NCBI GenBank assembly: GCA_964443315.1
Contig: CAYUCP010000005.1
Location: 1 to 30,510, forward strand
Source of the DNA: JAGOTP01 sp964443315
GTDB lineage: Bacteria; Patescibacteriota; Patescibacteriia; 2-12-FULL-60-25
DNA length: 30,510 nt
Reading direction: 5' to 3'
In this document: positions 13,144 through 21,398 of the stretch, in pieces
Numbering within the stretch: the stretch's first letter is position 1
Layout: each line of letters starts with the position of its first letter
Notes under the pieces: model-generated
What the model was told of the DNA's origin: nothing
Database searches by the model: none
What the model saw: the letters and a program-made list of their open reading frames with translations, nothing else
Position numbers and translations under genes: made by a program

Positions 13144-14682
13144 CTAGCGGGCGTACTCGATAACACGCGTTTCGCGGATAAGGGTCACGCGGACTTCGCC
13201 TGGGTGCTTGAGTTCGGCCTCAATTGTTGTGGCGATCTTTTTGGCGAGTTCGTAGGCGTCTAGGTCGTTAATTGTCTGTGGGTTAACGAACACGCGAATT
13301 TCACGACCAGCTTGGATAGCGTAGGCTTTTTCGACGCCTGGGAAGCGGGTGGCGGCGTTTTCGAGGTCTTCGAGGCGCTTTACGTAGAGCTCTAGGTTAT
13401 CCTTGCGAGCGCCTGGGCGGGCGCCGGAGATGGCGTCAGCGGCTTTCACGATGATCGCCTCGAGCGTCTTTGGTTTGTCTTCGTGGTGGCCGATGGACTG
13501 GTAGCAGATTTCTTCTGGGAAACCGAACTTCTTCAAAATGCGGTAGCCGAGTTCTGGGTGACTGCCTTGCATGTCGTGGTCGACGGCTTTGCCGAGATCA
13601 TGAAGCAAGCCGCCTTTTTTACAGACCATCACATCCGCGCCCAGCTCTTCCGCGAGGATGGCGGAGAGGTTCGCCACTTCCATCGAGTGCATGAGCGCGT
13701 TTTGACCGTAGCTCGTGCGATAGCGGAGACGTCCAAGAATCTGAATCAACTTCGGATCGATACCGGCCATCGGGATACCGAGTTCGAACAGGGCGTTCTC
13801 ACCGGCTTTGCGAATATCAACGGCAAGATCGCGTTTAGCCTCATCGATCGTCTCTTCGATACGGCTTGGTTGAATGCGGCCGTCGGTGATGAGTTTTTCG
13901 AGGGCGCGTTTAGCGATCTGACGACGAATGGGGGAAAAACCAGAAATCGTCACCATGCCCGGCGTATCATCGACGATGAATTCACAGCCCGTCAGCAATT
14001 CGAGGGCTTTGATATTACGACCTTCGCGACCAATAATACGGCCCTTCATTTCGTCATTTGGTAGTTCTACGTAGCTCGTCGTCGTTTCGGCGACGTGTGA
14101 AGAGGCCTGACGTTGAATCGACAAGGCGAGCAGGTTCTTGGCTTTTTTATCAACCTCATCTGCCGTCATCTCCTCAACTTTACGTAAACGGCTGAGCAAG
14201 ATTTCTTGCTGTTCTTCCTCGATCTTCTTCAAAAGCGATTCAAGCGCCTGCTCTTTGTTCATGCCAGCAGTGCTTTCCAAAAGCTCAGCGGCTTTCATAC
14301 GCTGTGCGTCTACCTCTTTGCGCGCATCCTCTGTTTGTTGCTTAAGCCTCTCGACTTCTTGGCGAGAGGTATCAATCTCTAACAGCTTTTTTGCAAAGGC
14401 TTCTTCACGCTCGATCAAGCCAGTCTGATCTTTTTTGAGTTGCTCAAGCGCACGCTTTTCTTCAAGGCGTGCATCTTCCAAAATTTTGATGGCTTTTTCT
14501 TTGGCACGCTGTAAAACCTCCTGTTCTTTGACCTCCGCTTGCTTAATGCGATTTTCAGCGTCTTTCTGTTCTTTTTCGCGCAGGCGCTTGGCCCATTCGC
14601 GAGCGATCAAAACACCGACCGTGATACCGATCCCAACCCCAATAATGATGCTAAGAAATGGATAAAGAGTCTTCCAAGGCAT
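13144..14682 (-). CDS. rny: Ribonuclease Y
   Basis: 512 residues, the usual length of RNase Y. An N-terminal membrane helix (about 6-26) is followed by a long charged coiled coil (30-195), a KH RNA-binding domain with GRIIGREGRN (214-223), and an HD domain with His332 and His361-Asp362 (HDLGKAVDH) as metal ligands. It is the membrane-bound endoribonuclease that starts mRNA decay in bacteria lacking RNase E. The promoter at 14706-14735 and a small hairpin overlapping the AGGGG ribosome-binding sequence lie just upstream. This is one of the few genes here with a recognisable Shine-Dalgarno sequence. It is monocistronic, and hairpin element B follows its stop. Confidence 0.97.
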   Translation of the reverse strand: MPWKTLYPFLSIIIGVGIGITVGVLIAREWAKRLREKEQKDAENRIKQAEVKEQEVLQRAKEKAIKILEDARLEEKRALEQLKKDQTGLIEREEAFAKKLLEIDTSRQEVERLKQQTEDARKEVDAQRMKAAELLESTAGMNKEQALESLLKKIEEEQQEILLSRLRKVEEMTADEVDKKAKNLLALSIQRQASSHVAETTTSYVELPNDEMKGRIIGREGRNIKALELLTGCEFIVDDTPGMVTISGFSPIRRQIAKRALEKLITDGRIQPSRIEETIDEAKRDLAVDIRKAGENALFELGIPMAGIDPKLIQILGRLRYRTSYGQNALMHSMEVANLSAILAEELGADVMVCKKGGLLHDLGKAVDHDMQGSHPELGYRILKKFGFPEEICYQSIGHHEDKPKTLEAIIVKAADAISGARPGARKDNLELYVKRLEDLENAATRFPGVEKAYAIQAGREIRVFVNPQTINDLDAYELAKKIATTIEAELKHPGEVRVTLIRETRVIEYAR

Positions 14683-14689
14683 AGTCCAA

Positions 14690-14704
14690 CCCCTGAAACA
14701 GGGG
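14690..14704 (-). promoter_or_regulatory. Small hairpin overlapping the rny ribosome-binding site
   Basis: On the minus strand CCCCTG-TTT-CAGGGG folds with six pairs; the 3' arm holds the AGGGG Shine-Dalgarno-like sequence 8 bases before the ATG. The predicted start of transcription (about 14699) falls inside the 5' arm, so the hairpin forms fully in mRNA only if transcription starts slightly upstream. Confidence 0.45.
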
Positions 14705-14705
14705 A

Positions 14706-14735
14706 TCTATACGGATTGTAATAAGTCTGTGACAA
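14706..14735 (-). promoter_or_regulatory. Promoter of rny
   Basis: On the minus strand TTGTCA (14730-14735), an 18-base spacer and TATAGA (14706-14711): a good sigma-70 match with a leader of about 17 bases. Confidence 0.7.
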
Positions 14736-14801
14736 CTTCCGGGTGCCCGGACGGTACCACGAACGCTGAATTTTGTGAAGATTTAGAGGATTTCTAAGGT
14801 T

Positions 14802-16166
14802 TTACTTTATCCAGACCGTCTTGACGTTCATAAATTCATATAAGCCCCATGAGGAGAGCTCACGACCATAGCCAGAGACGCCTGTTCCACCAAAAGGAAG
14901 GCGAGGGTCAGATTTCACTAGGCCATTTACGAAGACGCAGCCAGCGCGAATGCGCGGCGCGAGTTGCTTTGCGAGATCAGTGTTCTGTGTCCAAAGCGAT
15001 GAGCCGAGGCCAAAGCGATTGTCGTTCGCGAGGCGAATGGCATCCTCTGTGTCTTTGGCGCGAATCACGATCGCGACCGGGCCAAACAGCTCCTCTTCGT
15101 ACGCTGGCATACCAGGCTGAACATCCGCGATGATAGTTGGAGCGTAGAAGTAACCAGCCGTGCCAACACGAGATCCACCAGTAACGAGACGCGCCCCTTT
15201 GCCAACGGAATCAGCGACTTGCGTTTCGATCTCTTGGAGACCGCCTTCGCTTGCGAGCGGACCGACCGTAGTTGCTGGATCAAGAGGGTCGCCAACAATG
15301 GAGGCCTCGACCTTTTGTTTGAAGAGCTCTAAGAATTGGTCGTAGACTGCTTCGACGACGATAAAGCGTTTCGCGGCGATACAGCTCTGGCCGTTGTTCT
15401 GGAGACGCGCTTTGGCGGCGACTTCTGCGGCGTATGGAATGTCAGCGTCATCGAGAACGATGAAGGGATCACTGCCGCCGAGCTCAAGCACCGTCTTTTT
15501 GATGAGTGAGCCAGCGAGAGCGGCGACTTTACTACCGGCCGTTTCACTTCCCGTGAGGGCAATTCCTTGAACAGCGGGATGACGAATGACTTGTTCAACT
15601 TTAGCTGAGCCAATAGGGAGGTTCTGAAAGGCGCCTTCAGGGAAGCCAGCTTCTAAGAATAGCTTTTCAAACGCAGCGGCACATTGCGGAACGTTCGAGG
15701 CATGTTTCAAGACTCCAACGTTTCCTGCTGCAAGCGCTGGTCCTGCAAAGCGCATGACCTGCCAGTACGGGAAGTTCCACGGCATAACAGCGAGCAGTAC
15801 GCCAATCGGGTCGAACCGCACGAAGCTTTCCGACGCATCGCTTTTGATCGACTGCGGCGCCAAAATCTGTTCTGCTTGCTCAACGTAGTAATCACAGGCC
15901 AAACTGCACTTTTCAACTTCCGCGATGGCTTGTGTGATCGGTTTACCCATTTCGAGCGTGGCGAGTTTTCCAAGTTCTTGAGCTCGTTCACGAAACAGGA
16001 TACTCAATCGCTTCATGGGCGCGAGACGTTCTTCCAACGGAGTTTGGCCCCACACTTTGAAGGTTGCTTCGGCTAAAGTGAGTTTCGCAGCAAGCTGTTC
16101 ATCCGTGAGTTCTGGAAACGTGGCGAAGACTTCTTCTGTCGTTGGGTTTTTAGAAGTGAGTGGCAT
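14802..16166 (-). CDS. gabD: Succinate-semialdehyde dehydrogenase-like aldehyde dehydrogenase
   Basis: 454 residues. An NAD(P)-dependent aldehyde dehydrogenase with PWNFP (129-133, with the oxyanion-hole residue Asn131), Lys154 in the cofactor site, general base Glu228 in LELGGSDPF and catalytic Cys262 in NNGQSCIAAKR. The length and the segments MGKPITQAIAEVEK, FVNGLVKSDPRLPFGG and GYGRELSS match the compact succinate-semialdehyde dehydrogenases of cyanobacteria and related bacteria. The expected reaction is succinic semialdehyde to succinate. It follows the TPP-enzyme gene on the same strand, which could supply that substrate. The start at 16166 is chosen because the open frame upstream crosses hairpin element C. 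There is no Shine-Dalgarno sequence. Family certain; substrate likely but unproven. Confidence 0.9.
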   Translation of the reverse strand: MPLTSKNPTTEEVFATFPELTDEQLAAKLTLAEATFKVWGQTPLEERLAPMKRLSILFRERAQELGKLATLEMGKPITQAIAEVEKCSLACDYYVEQAEQILAPQSIKSDASESFVRFDPIGVLLAVMPWNFPYWQVMRFAGPALAAGNVGVLKHASNVPQCAAAFEKLFLEAGFPEGAFQNLPIGSAKVEQVIRHPAVQGIALTGSETAGSKVAALAGSLIKKTVLELGGSDPFIVLDDADIPYAAEVAAKARLQNNGQSCIAAKRFIVVEAVYDQFLELFKQKVEASIVGDPLDPATTVGPLASEGGLQEIETQVADSVGKGARLVTGGSRVGTAGYFYAPTIIADVQPGMPAYEEELFGPVAIVIRAKDTEDAIRLANDNRFGLGSSLWTQNTDLAKQLAPRIRAGCVFVNGLVKSDPRLPFGGTGVSGYGRELSSWGLYEFMNVKTVWIK

Positions 16167-16176
16167 AGAGAGGGGT

Positions 16177-16289
16177 GTTTGGATGGGGAATAGCCTCTTC
16201 AGGGTACGCGGCGTTTTCTGCTGAAAACTTGCTCGTGTCCTGCGCCGTCGCTTGGACAAGTCCCCTCAAAGGCTATTCCCCATCCAAAC
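16177..16289 (-). repeat. Hairpin element C, between the TPP enzyme and the dehydrogenase
   Basis: Perfect 20-bp arms (16177-16196 and 16270-16289; GTTTGGATGGGGAATAGCCT and its complement) enclose 73 bases. In the direction of the TPP-enzyme gene the centre reads AAGCGACGGCGCAGGAC within nested ACTTG/CAAGT and TCC/GGA pairings. It starts 11 bases after the TPP-enzyme stop and ends 10 bases before the dehydrogenase ATG. Confidence 0.88.
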
Positions 16290-16300
16290 CCTTACGTGAA

Positions 16301-17935
16301 TCAACAAACAATTTGCTTCAATTCCTTGTTTAACACACGATCATTTTCACTATAATCAACTGGGAGCTCGATGAGGTGTACGCCTGGCGTATTGAGTGCG
16401 CTCTCGAGAATCGCTGGAACGTCTTCGGTTTTCTCTGCACGAACTCCATGCGCGCCGTACGCTTCTGCATACTTCACGAAGTCTGGATTCTTGAAGTTCA
16501 AGCCAAAGTCAGGAAGGTTCATGCCGGACTGTTTCCATTGAATCATGCCGTAGCCGTTGTCGTTTAAGATGACGATGACCAAGTGAAGACTGAGGCGAAC
16601 AGCGGTCTCGAGTTCTTGTGAGTTCATCATGAAGCCGCCATCGCCACAGATGGCTATGACTTTGCGCTCTGGGTAGAGTATGGCAGCTGCCATCGCAGAT
16701 GGAAGGCCTGCCCCCATCGTTGCAAGCGCATTGTCGAGGAGAAGTGTGTTCGGTGCATGGGCTTGGTAGTGGCGTGCAAACCACAGCTTGTACATGCCGT
16801 TGTCGAGACAAACGATGCCATCCGATGGTATGGCATCACGGATCAAGCGTACGACGCGCTGTGGCTTGATGGGGAACGCCGTGTCTTGGTCGCATTCGGC
16901 GATGTGTGTGAAGAGTTTTTCACGTGCGCGTAGCATGGGCGAGAAGTTCCAGTGATCTTGTTTCTTGATCTGTTCTTTTATCTGCCAAATGGCGTTCGCG
17001 ATGTCGCCAATCACCTCAAGTTGTGGGAAATAGATTTGATCAACGCGAGCCGAGCAGAAGTTCAGGTGAATCACTTGCTGACCACCACGCTTCATGATGA
17101 ACGGTGGCTTTTCAACGACGTCGTGGCCGATGTTGATAATGAGGTCAGCGGCATCAACAGCACAGTGGATGTAGTCACCAGCAGAGAGCGCGGCTGTGCC
17201 GATAAACAGCGGATGTCGTTCATCGATTACGCCTTTGCCCATTTGGGTGTTGAAGAAGGGGATACCGGTCGCATCCACGAACTCGCGCAACATTTTGGCT
17301 GTTAGCTTGCGATTTGCTCCCGCGCCAATCAAAAGGAGTGGCCGTTTAGCGGCTTCAATCATGCGTACCGCTTCGGCAATCGCTTTGCCTTCCGCGATGG
17401 GGCGGCGTACGCGCTTTACTTCGAATGGCTCAACGTCTGTTTTATCGACGGCCACGTCTTCTGGTAGTTCCAGGTGAACCGCACCTGGTCGTTCTTCCTC
17501 AGCTTGTCGGAAGGCTTCGCGTACAGAGGCGGCCACCGAGTCGCCATTGATGATCTGTTTCGTGAACTTCGTGACGGGTCGCATCATGTCGACGGTGTTC
17601 ACAATCTGAAAAGCACCCTGCTTGCTTTTCCAGATCGGTTTTTGACCGGTGATCATGAGCATCGGCATCCCACCAAGCTGCGCATAGGCAGAAGCGGTTA
17701 CGAAGTTGGTGGCGCCAGGGCCAAGCGTTGAAAGAGCGACTCCGGTTTTGCCAGTTAAGCGTCCAAACGTTGCGGCCATAAACGCGGCGGACTGTTCATG
17801 GCGCGTGGTAACCATTGTAATCGAAGATGTGCGTACGGCTTCTAGGAAATGCAGGTTTTCTTCTCCCGGAACCCCAAAAATGTACTTTACCCCCTCAGTT
17901 TCAAGCGAACGGACAAAAAGTTCGGAAGCATTCAT
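16301..17935 (-). CDS. Acetolactate-synthase-like TPP enzyme, candidate 2-oxoglutarate decarboxylase
   Basis: 544 residues. A three-domain thiamine-diphosphate enzyme: Pyr domain with catalytic Glu47 in TTRHEQSAAF, a central domain, and a PP domain with the TPP motif GDGG...NDN (431-460). The N-terminus MNASELFVRSLETEGVKYIFGVPGEEN is like proteins annotated as acetolactate synthase large subunit. No ilvN, ilvC or ilvD lies nearby. Instead it is followed by a succinate-semialdehyde dehydrogenase gene, as with the characterised 2-oxoglutarate decarboxylase of Synechococcus sp. PCC 7002. It could therefore convert 2-oxoglutarate to succinic semialdehyde; acetolactate synthesis remains the alternative. 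An ATG at 17941 is possible, but the promoter would start transcription near 17938, favouring 17935. Hairpin element C follows the stop. Confidence 0.85.
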   Translation of the reverse strand: MNASELFVRSLETEGVKYIFGVPGEENLHFLEAVRTSSITMVTTRHEQSAAFMAATFGRLTGKTGVALSTLGPGATNFVTASAYAQLGGMPMLMITGQKPIWKSKQGAFQIVNTVDMMRPVTKFTKQIINGDSVAASVREAFRQAEEERPGAVHLELPEDVAVDKTDVEPFEVKRVRRPIAEGKAIAEAVRMIEAAKRPLLLIGAGANRKLTAKMLREFVDATGIPFFNTQMGKGVIDERHPLFIGTAALSAGDYIHCAVDAADLIINIGHDVVEKPPFIMKRGGQQVIHLNFCSARVDQIYFPQLEVIGDIANAIWQIKEQIKKQDHWNFSPMLRAREKLFTHIAECDQDTAFPIKPQRVVRLIRDAIPSDGIVCLDNGMYKLWFARHYQAHAPNTLLLDNALATMGAGLPSAMAAAILYPERKVIAICGDGGFMMNSQELETAVRLSLHLVIVILNDNGYGMIQWKQSGMNLPDFGLNFKNPDFVKYAEAYGAHGVRAEKTEDVPAILESALNTPGVHLIELPVDYSENDRVLNKELKQIVC

Positions 17936-17944
17936 AGCCATTCC

Positions 17945-17973
17945 ATCTTGACCCCTGTTCCAACTTCTGACAA
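17945..17973 (-). promoter_or_regulatory. Probable promoter of the TPP-enzyme/dehydrogenase pair
   Basis: On the minus strand TTGTCA (17968-17973), 17 bases, CAAGAT (17945-17950). The predicted start of transcription lies about 3 bases before the ATG at 17935, so the transcript would be essentially leaderless. The -10 is weak. Confidence 0.4.
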
Positions 17974-17989
17974 CGGTGTAGAAGAAGGT

Positions 17990-19468
17990 ATGCAGCAACT
18001 TCTGAAAACGTTCTTTGGGTACTCTGATTTCCGGCCGCTTCAGCGTGAGGTGATTGAACATGTCATGTCGGGGAAGGATACGCTTGTCCTTATGCCAACG
18101 GGTGGGGGAAAGTCGTTGTGTTTTCAATTACCTGCATTGGCTATGCAGGGGCTCACGCTTGTGATCTCGCCGCTCATCGCCCTTATGAAGGATCAGGTGG
18201 ACTCACTGGTCGCGAACGGTGTGGTGGCGGCGTATATCAATAGCTCATTGCCGGCATACGAAGCGGAGCGCATTTGGCGTGAGGCGCTTATGGGGAAGAT
18301 TAAGCTGCTCTATATCGCCCCTGAACGAGTGCCGTTTCTTCAAACACGCGCTGATTTGCTAAAGCTCCCGGTGTGTTTGCTCGCGATTGATGAAGCGCAC
18401 TGTATTTCTGAATGGGGACATGATTTTCGTCCGGAATATCGCCAACTAAATGCGTTACGTGAGCTCTATCCGCAGGCACCAATGGTGGCGCTGACAGCGA
18501 CGGCGAATCCACGTGTAAAACAGGATATTTTAACCCAGCTCAAGTTCCGCCAAGGAAAAATTTTTCAATCGAGTTTCAATCGTCCGAATTTGTTCTATAA
18601 AGTTGTTCCAAAGAAGCAGTCGTTTGACCGGCTGCTGCACGAGCTTCGTCGTCGACCAAATCAGGCGGTGATTATCTATTGCTTCTCGCGTAAAAGCACG
18701 GAGCAGATCGCGGACAAACTTCAATTGAACGGCATCAAAGCAGCCGCCTACCATGCGGGTCTTTCGCCGGAAGAGCGTGCGCGGGTTCAGGATCGATTTA
18801 TTCGTGATGAAGTGCCGATCATTGCGGCAACGATCGCCTTTGGGATGGGGATCGATAAGCCGGATGTGCGGTTGGTCGTCCACATGGATCTACCAAAGTC
18901 TGTCGAAGGCTACTATCAAGAAACAGGGCGCGCTGGTCGTGATGGACTACCTAGCGAATGTTTGTTGTTCTATTCCGCCGGTGATCGTGTGAAGCAAGAG
19001 ATGTTCATCCGCGAGATGCAAACCGCGCAAGAAAAGATGCGCGCGTACGAACAGCTTAGGCAGATGGTTGATTATGGAGCGCTCCCCACGTGTCGCCGCA
19101 AGTTTTTATTAAATTATTTTGGCGAGACACGAAACGAGCTTTCGTGTGGCTCGTGCGATGTGTGTGTTCCACAAGTGGAGGAGGTTATCTTGTCTAAAGC
19201 GGTGGCAGAGGTTGGGGAATACCATCCAGGCTTATTCGAAGCGTTACGTGTCCATCGTCTGCGGTTAGCAAAAGAAAAAGGCGTTCCACCGTACGTAATC
19301 TTTGGCGATCGTACATTGGCTGATCTCGCCAGTCGTTGGCCGCGTACGCCTCAAGAGCTGCCAAGAATCTTTGGAATCGGCCAAACAAAGCTCGAACAAT
19401 ACGGGGAGAGCTTCCTTGCTGTTATCAAGCTCTACGCTGCAGAGCATGGCTGGCCTACAAAGATGTAG
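17990..19468 (+). CDS. recQ: ATP-dependent DNA helicase RecQ, compact form
   Basis: 492 residues. An SF2 3'-5' DNA helicase: Walker A PTGGGKS (36-42), DEAH box (134-137) with the aromatic-rich loop ISEWGHDFRPEY, motif V/VI region with DKPDVRLVVHMDLPKSVEGYYQETGRAGRDG, and a zinc-binding cysteine cluster CRRKFLLNYFGE...CGSCDVC (about 366-394). An HRDC domain follows almost directly (about 405-485). E. coli RecQ is 609 residues and has a winged-helix domain between zinc and HRDC; here there is no room for it. It acts in recombinational repair and fork restart. The start at 17990 is the first Met aligning with the family and has GAAGAAGG just before it. The gene is divergent from the TPP-enzyme gene and overlaps convergent truB by 14 bases. 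Confidence 0.93.
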   Translation: MQQLLKTFFGYSDFRPLQREVIEHVMSGKDTLVLMPTGGGKSLCFQLPALAMQGLTLVISPLIALMKDQVDSLVANGVVAAYINSSLPAYEAERIWREALMGKIKLLYIAPERVPFLQTRADLLKLPVCLLAIDEAHCISEWGHDFRPEYRQLNALRELYPQAPMVALTATANPRVKQDILTQLKFRQGKIFQSSFNRPNLFYKVVPKKQSFDRLLHELRRRPNQAVIIYCFSRKSTEQIADKLQLNGIKAAAYHAGLSPEERARVQDRFIRDEVPIIAATIAFGMGIDKPDVRLVVHMDLPKSVEGYYQETGRAGRDGLPSECLLFYSAGDRVKQEMFIREMQTAQEKMRAYEQLRQMVDYGALPTCRRKFLLNYFGETRNELSCGSCDVCVPQVEEVILSKAVAEVGEYHPGLFEALRVHRLRLAKEKGVPPYVIFGDRTLADLASRWPRTPQELPRIFGIGQTKLEQYGESFLAVIKLYAAEHGWPTKM

Positions 19469-20159
19469 GCTCTACCTTCGCAAGCGGAATAAGGGCTGCT
19501 TGGATTAGCTCAGTGGTTAAGGTGTCTCCAGAAAGAGCATTTTTCACGTGTCTCTCGCCAATCATCGTGCGACGAAGTTGGACCGCATGGCCGTAGGTGT
19601 TAAGCGCTTCCCCTAAGTCATCTGCTAGGGAGCGAATGTAGGTTCCTGAGGAGCAGTGAACGGCTAGCTCGAGGAGTGGCCATTGATAAGAGAGGATCTC
19701 CAACGAGAAAATCGTGACTTCTTTTGAGGGACGAAGATCTTCCGTAGCCTCACCAGCGCGGGCGAGTTTGTATAGCGGAACTCCATTCAATTTTTTAGCG
19801 GAATAGAGAGGTGCTTTCTGTGAAAAGGTTCCTGTGAATGGGAGAAGTGCTGTTTGAATCGTTTCGCGTGTTGGAGGAGCGAGATCGGGTTTCATCGCCT
19901 CTGTCACGACGCCTTCTGAGTCAAATGTCTCCGTTCGTTCGCCTAGTTTGATTGTCACGTCGTACTTTTTGTCTGCACCGACCAAGGCTGTGAGCGCTTT
20001 TGTGCCTTTTCCAATCCCAAGAATCAACAATCCAGTCGCGAAAGGATCGAGCGTTCCCGCGTGTCCGACCGCACGGATGTTTAGCGCGCGACGTACACGA
20101 GCTACGATATCATGCGACGTGCACCCAACGGGCTTATCTACCAAAAGAAGGCCGTCCAT
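19455..20159 (-). CDS. truB: tRNA pseudouridine(55) synthase TruB
   Basis: 234 residues. It isomerises U55 in the T-loop of tRNAs to pseudouridine. The N-terminal GLLLVDKPVGCTSHDIV and the catalytic motif GHAGTLDPFATG with Asp38 are diagnostic. Further family segments are KKYDVTIKLGERTETFDSEG, YSAKKLNGVPLYKLAR and SSGTYIRSLADDLGE. It is shorter than E. coli TruB (314) because the C-terminal PUA domain is absent, as in many small genomes. The ATG lies 1 base after the sugar-transferase stop, so truB is translated from the same mRNA. Its 3' end overlaps recQ by 14 bases in convergent orientation. Confidence 0.95.
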   Translation of the reverse strand: MDGLLLVDKPVGCTSHDIVARVRRALNIRAVGHAGTLDPFATGLLILGIGKGTKALTALVGADKKYDVTIKLGERTETFDSEGVVTEAMKPDLAPPTRETIQTALLPFTGTFSQKAPLYSAKKLNGVPLYKLARAGEATEDLRPSKEVTIFSLEILSYQWPLLELAVHCSSGTYIRSLADDLGEALNTYGHAVQLRRTMIGERHVKNALSGDTLTTELIQAALIPLAKVEPTSL

Positions 20160-20160
20160 G

Positions 20161-21333
20161 TTAGGTGCCCTGACGACGGATCACAATCCCGATCGTCTTG
20201 AGTAAAATGGCTGCATCCAACGCAAACGAGCGATGCTTGATGTAGTGCAAGTCGTATTGAAGCTTGATGAGGTTGTCATCCAAATTGGCCGTTGGGGTGA
20301 GCCACATGACCTGCGCCCAACCAGTGAGACCTGGGCGCGTGAGATGACGGAGCGCGTAGTACGGCATCTTCGCGATGAGGGGTTCAACGAATTCTGGACG
20401 TTCTGGACGTGGGCCAACGAACGACAAATCGCCGCGCAGTACGTTCCAAATTTGAGGCAATTCATCCAGGCGGAGCTGGCGAAGCAGACGACCGATCTTC
20501 GTGATGCGCGGATCGGTTTTGGTGTTCGAGGTGAATTGTGGGCCTTGGGCTTCCGCGTCCGTACGCATGGTGCGTAATTTCCAAATACGAATCGGTTTGC
20601 CTTGAAAGCCAACGCGAACCTGGTTGTAGAAGACCGGTCCAGGTGAGCTGATGCGTACCGCGAGTGCCAAGAATGGCATGAGAACCAGCGTCACCAGGCC
20701 AAACGGAATGGCCAGCAAGATGTCGAAATATCGTTTTACGGTTTCGTACCAGTTCTTTTCACCTTCGCGAATGTGCGTGAGGAACCAGCGATCGGTGACA
20801 AAGCGGAGGGGAATGCGACCGGTTGTGAGTTCTTCGATTTCGGCACGGTCAATCAAGCTNNNNNNNNNNNNNNNNNNNNNNNNNNNNNNNNNNNNNNNNN
20901 NNNNNNNNNNNNNNNNNNNNNNNNNNNNNNNNNNNNNNNNNNNNNNNNNNNNNNNNNNNAAGCGCCACGCGTAGCCGAGAAGGAGTCCGAGCGTGAAAAT
21001 TAAGAACAAGTTCGTACGAGGCGCGATGCCGAAACCAGGAATTAAATAGAAGAAGGCAAGTCCAACAAGCAAGTTGCCAATCATGCCTTCTGCAAATGAG
21101 CGGAAGATGCGGAGCGGATTACGTAGGAGCGTAAGATTATAGAGCCCAGCTGCGTAGAGCCCAGCCATCCAAAGGAGAAAGACGATGCTAAATGGAATGA
21201 GGTGGGCCTCAAGGTCGGCCTCGCGGATGGAGCCATAGCGCCCAGCTAAACTCAAAATCAAGGACAATTCGAAGACCAAAAAGTCCCCAATCATGAGGAG
21301 GGTCCGCTTCGCGTGTTGGTGACGTTTGCGCAT
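20161..21333 (-). CDS. Polyprenyl-phosphate sugar-1-phosphate transferase, interrupted by an assembly gap
   Basis: A WbaP/WcaJ-type bacterial sugar transferase that starts glycan synthesis by moving a sugar-1-phosphate onto undecaprenyl phosphate. The N-terminal 125 residues carry about four membrane helices. After the N run comes the linker SLIDRAEIEELTTGRIPLRFVTDRWFL, a re-entrant membrane helix (KRYFDILLAIPFGLVTLVLMP) and the catalytic domain with SPGPVFYNQVRVG, KLRTMRTDA, RLDELPQIWNVLRGDLSFVGPRPERPEFV and PGLTGWAQV. The 100 N at 20860-20959 replace most of the central Rossmann-like domain. The present 390 residues are short of the usual 450-480, so the real gap is probably larger than 100 bases. 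It is followed by truB after 1 base. The ATG has no Shine-Dalgarno sequence. Confidence 0.9.
   Translation of the reverse strand: MRKRHQHAKRTLLMIGDFLVFELSLILSLAGRYGSIREADLEAHLIPFSIVFLLWMAGLYAAGLYNLTLLRNPLRIFRSFAEGMIGNLLVGLAFFYLIPGFGIAPRTNLFLIFTLGLLLGYAWRXXXXXXXXXXXXXXXXXXXXXXXXXXXXXXXXXXSLIDRAEIEELTTGRIPLRFVTDRWFLTHIREGEKNWYETVKRYFDILLAIPFGLVTLVLMPFLALAVRISSPGPVFYNQVRVGFQGKPIRIWKLRTMRTDAEAQGPQFTSNTKTDPRITKIGRLLRQLRLDELPQIWNVLRGDLSFVGPRPERPEFVEPLIAKMPYYALRHLTRPGLTGWAQVMWLTPTANLDDNLIKLQYDLHYIKHRSFALDAAILLKTIGIVIRRQGT
20860..20959. other. Assembly gap, 100 N
   Basis: Exactly 100 N, the usual placeholder for a scaffold gap of unknown size. It lies inside the sugar-transferase gene. Confidence 0.99.
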
Positions 21334-21364
21334 ACAGAAAGCCGGTGGCCCGTTTGTCGGGAAT

Positions 21365-21394
21365 ACTGTACGCTGGATCAGAAAATATTGTCTA
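21365..21394 (-). promoter_or_regulatory. Probable promoter of the sugar-transferase/truB operon
   Basis: On the minus strand TAGACA (21389-21394), 18 bases, TACAGT (21365-21370), giving a leader of about 25 bases. It overlaps the DNA just upstream of the divergent subtilisin gene. Confidence 0.5.
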
Positions 21395-21398
21395 TACT

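Noticed and set aside
13483..14064. 193-codon plus-strand ORF opposite rny
   Set aside because: It is antisense to the KH and HD domains of RNase Y, where strong constraint on one strand often leaves an open frame on the other.
16167..16259. 31-residue extension of the aldehyde dehydrogenase
   Set aside because: It is translated from the arm of hairpin element C and is not part of the family.
21393..21398. TATACT as the -10 box of the subtilisin gene
   Set aside because: It abuts the ATG, so transcription would begin inside the signal-peptide codons, and no -35 is present at the right distance.
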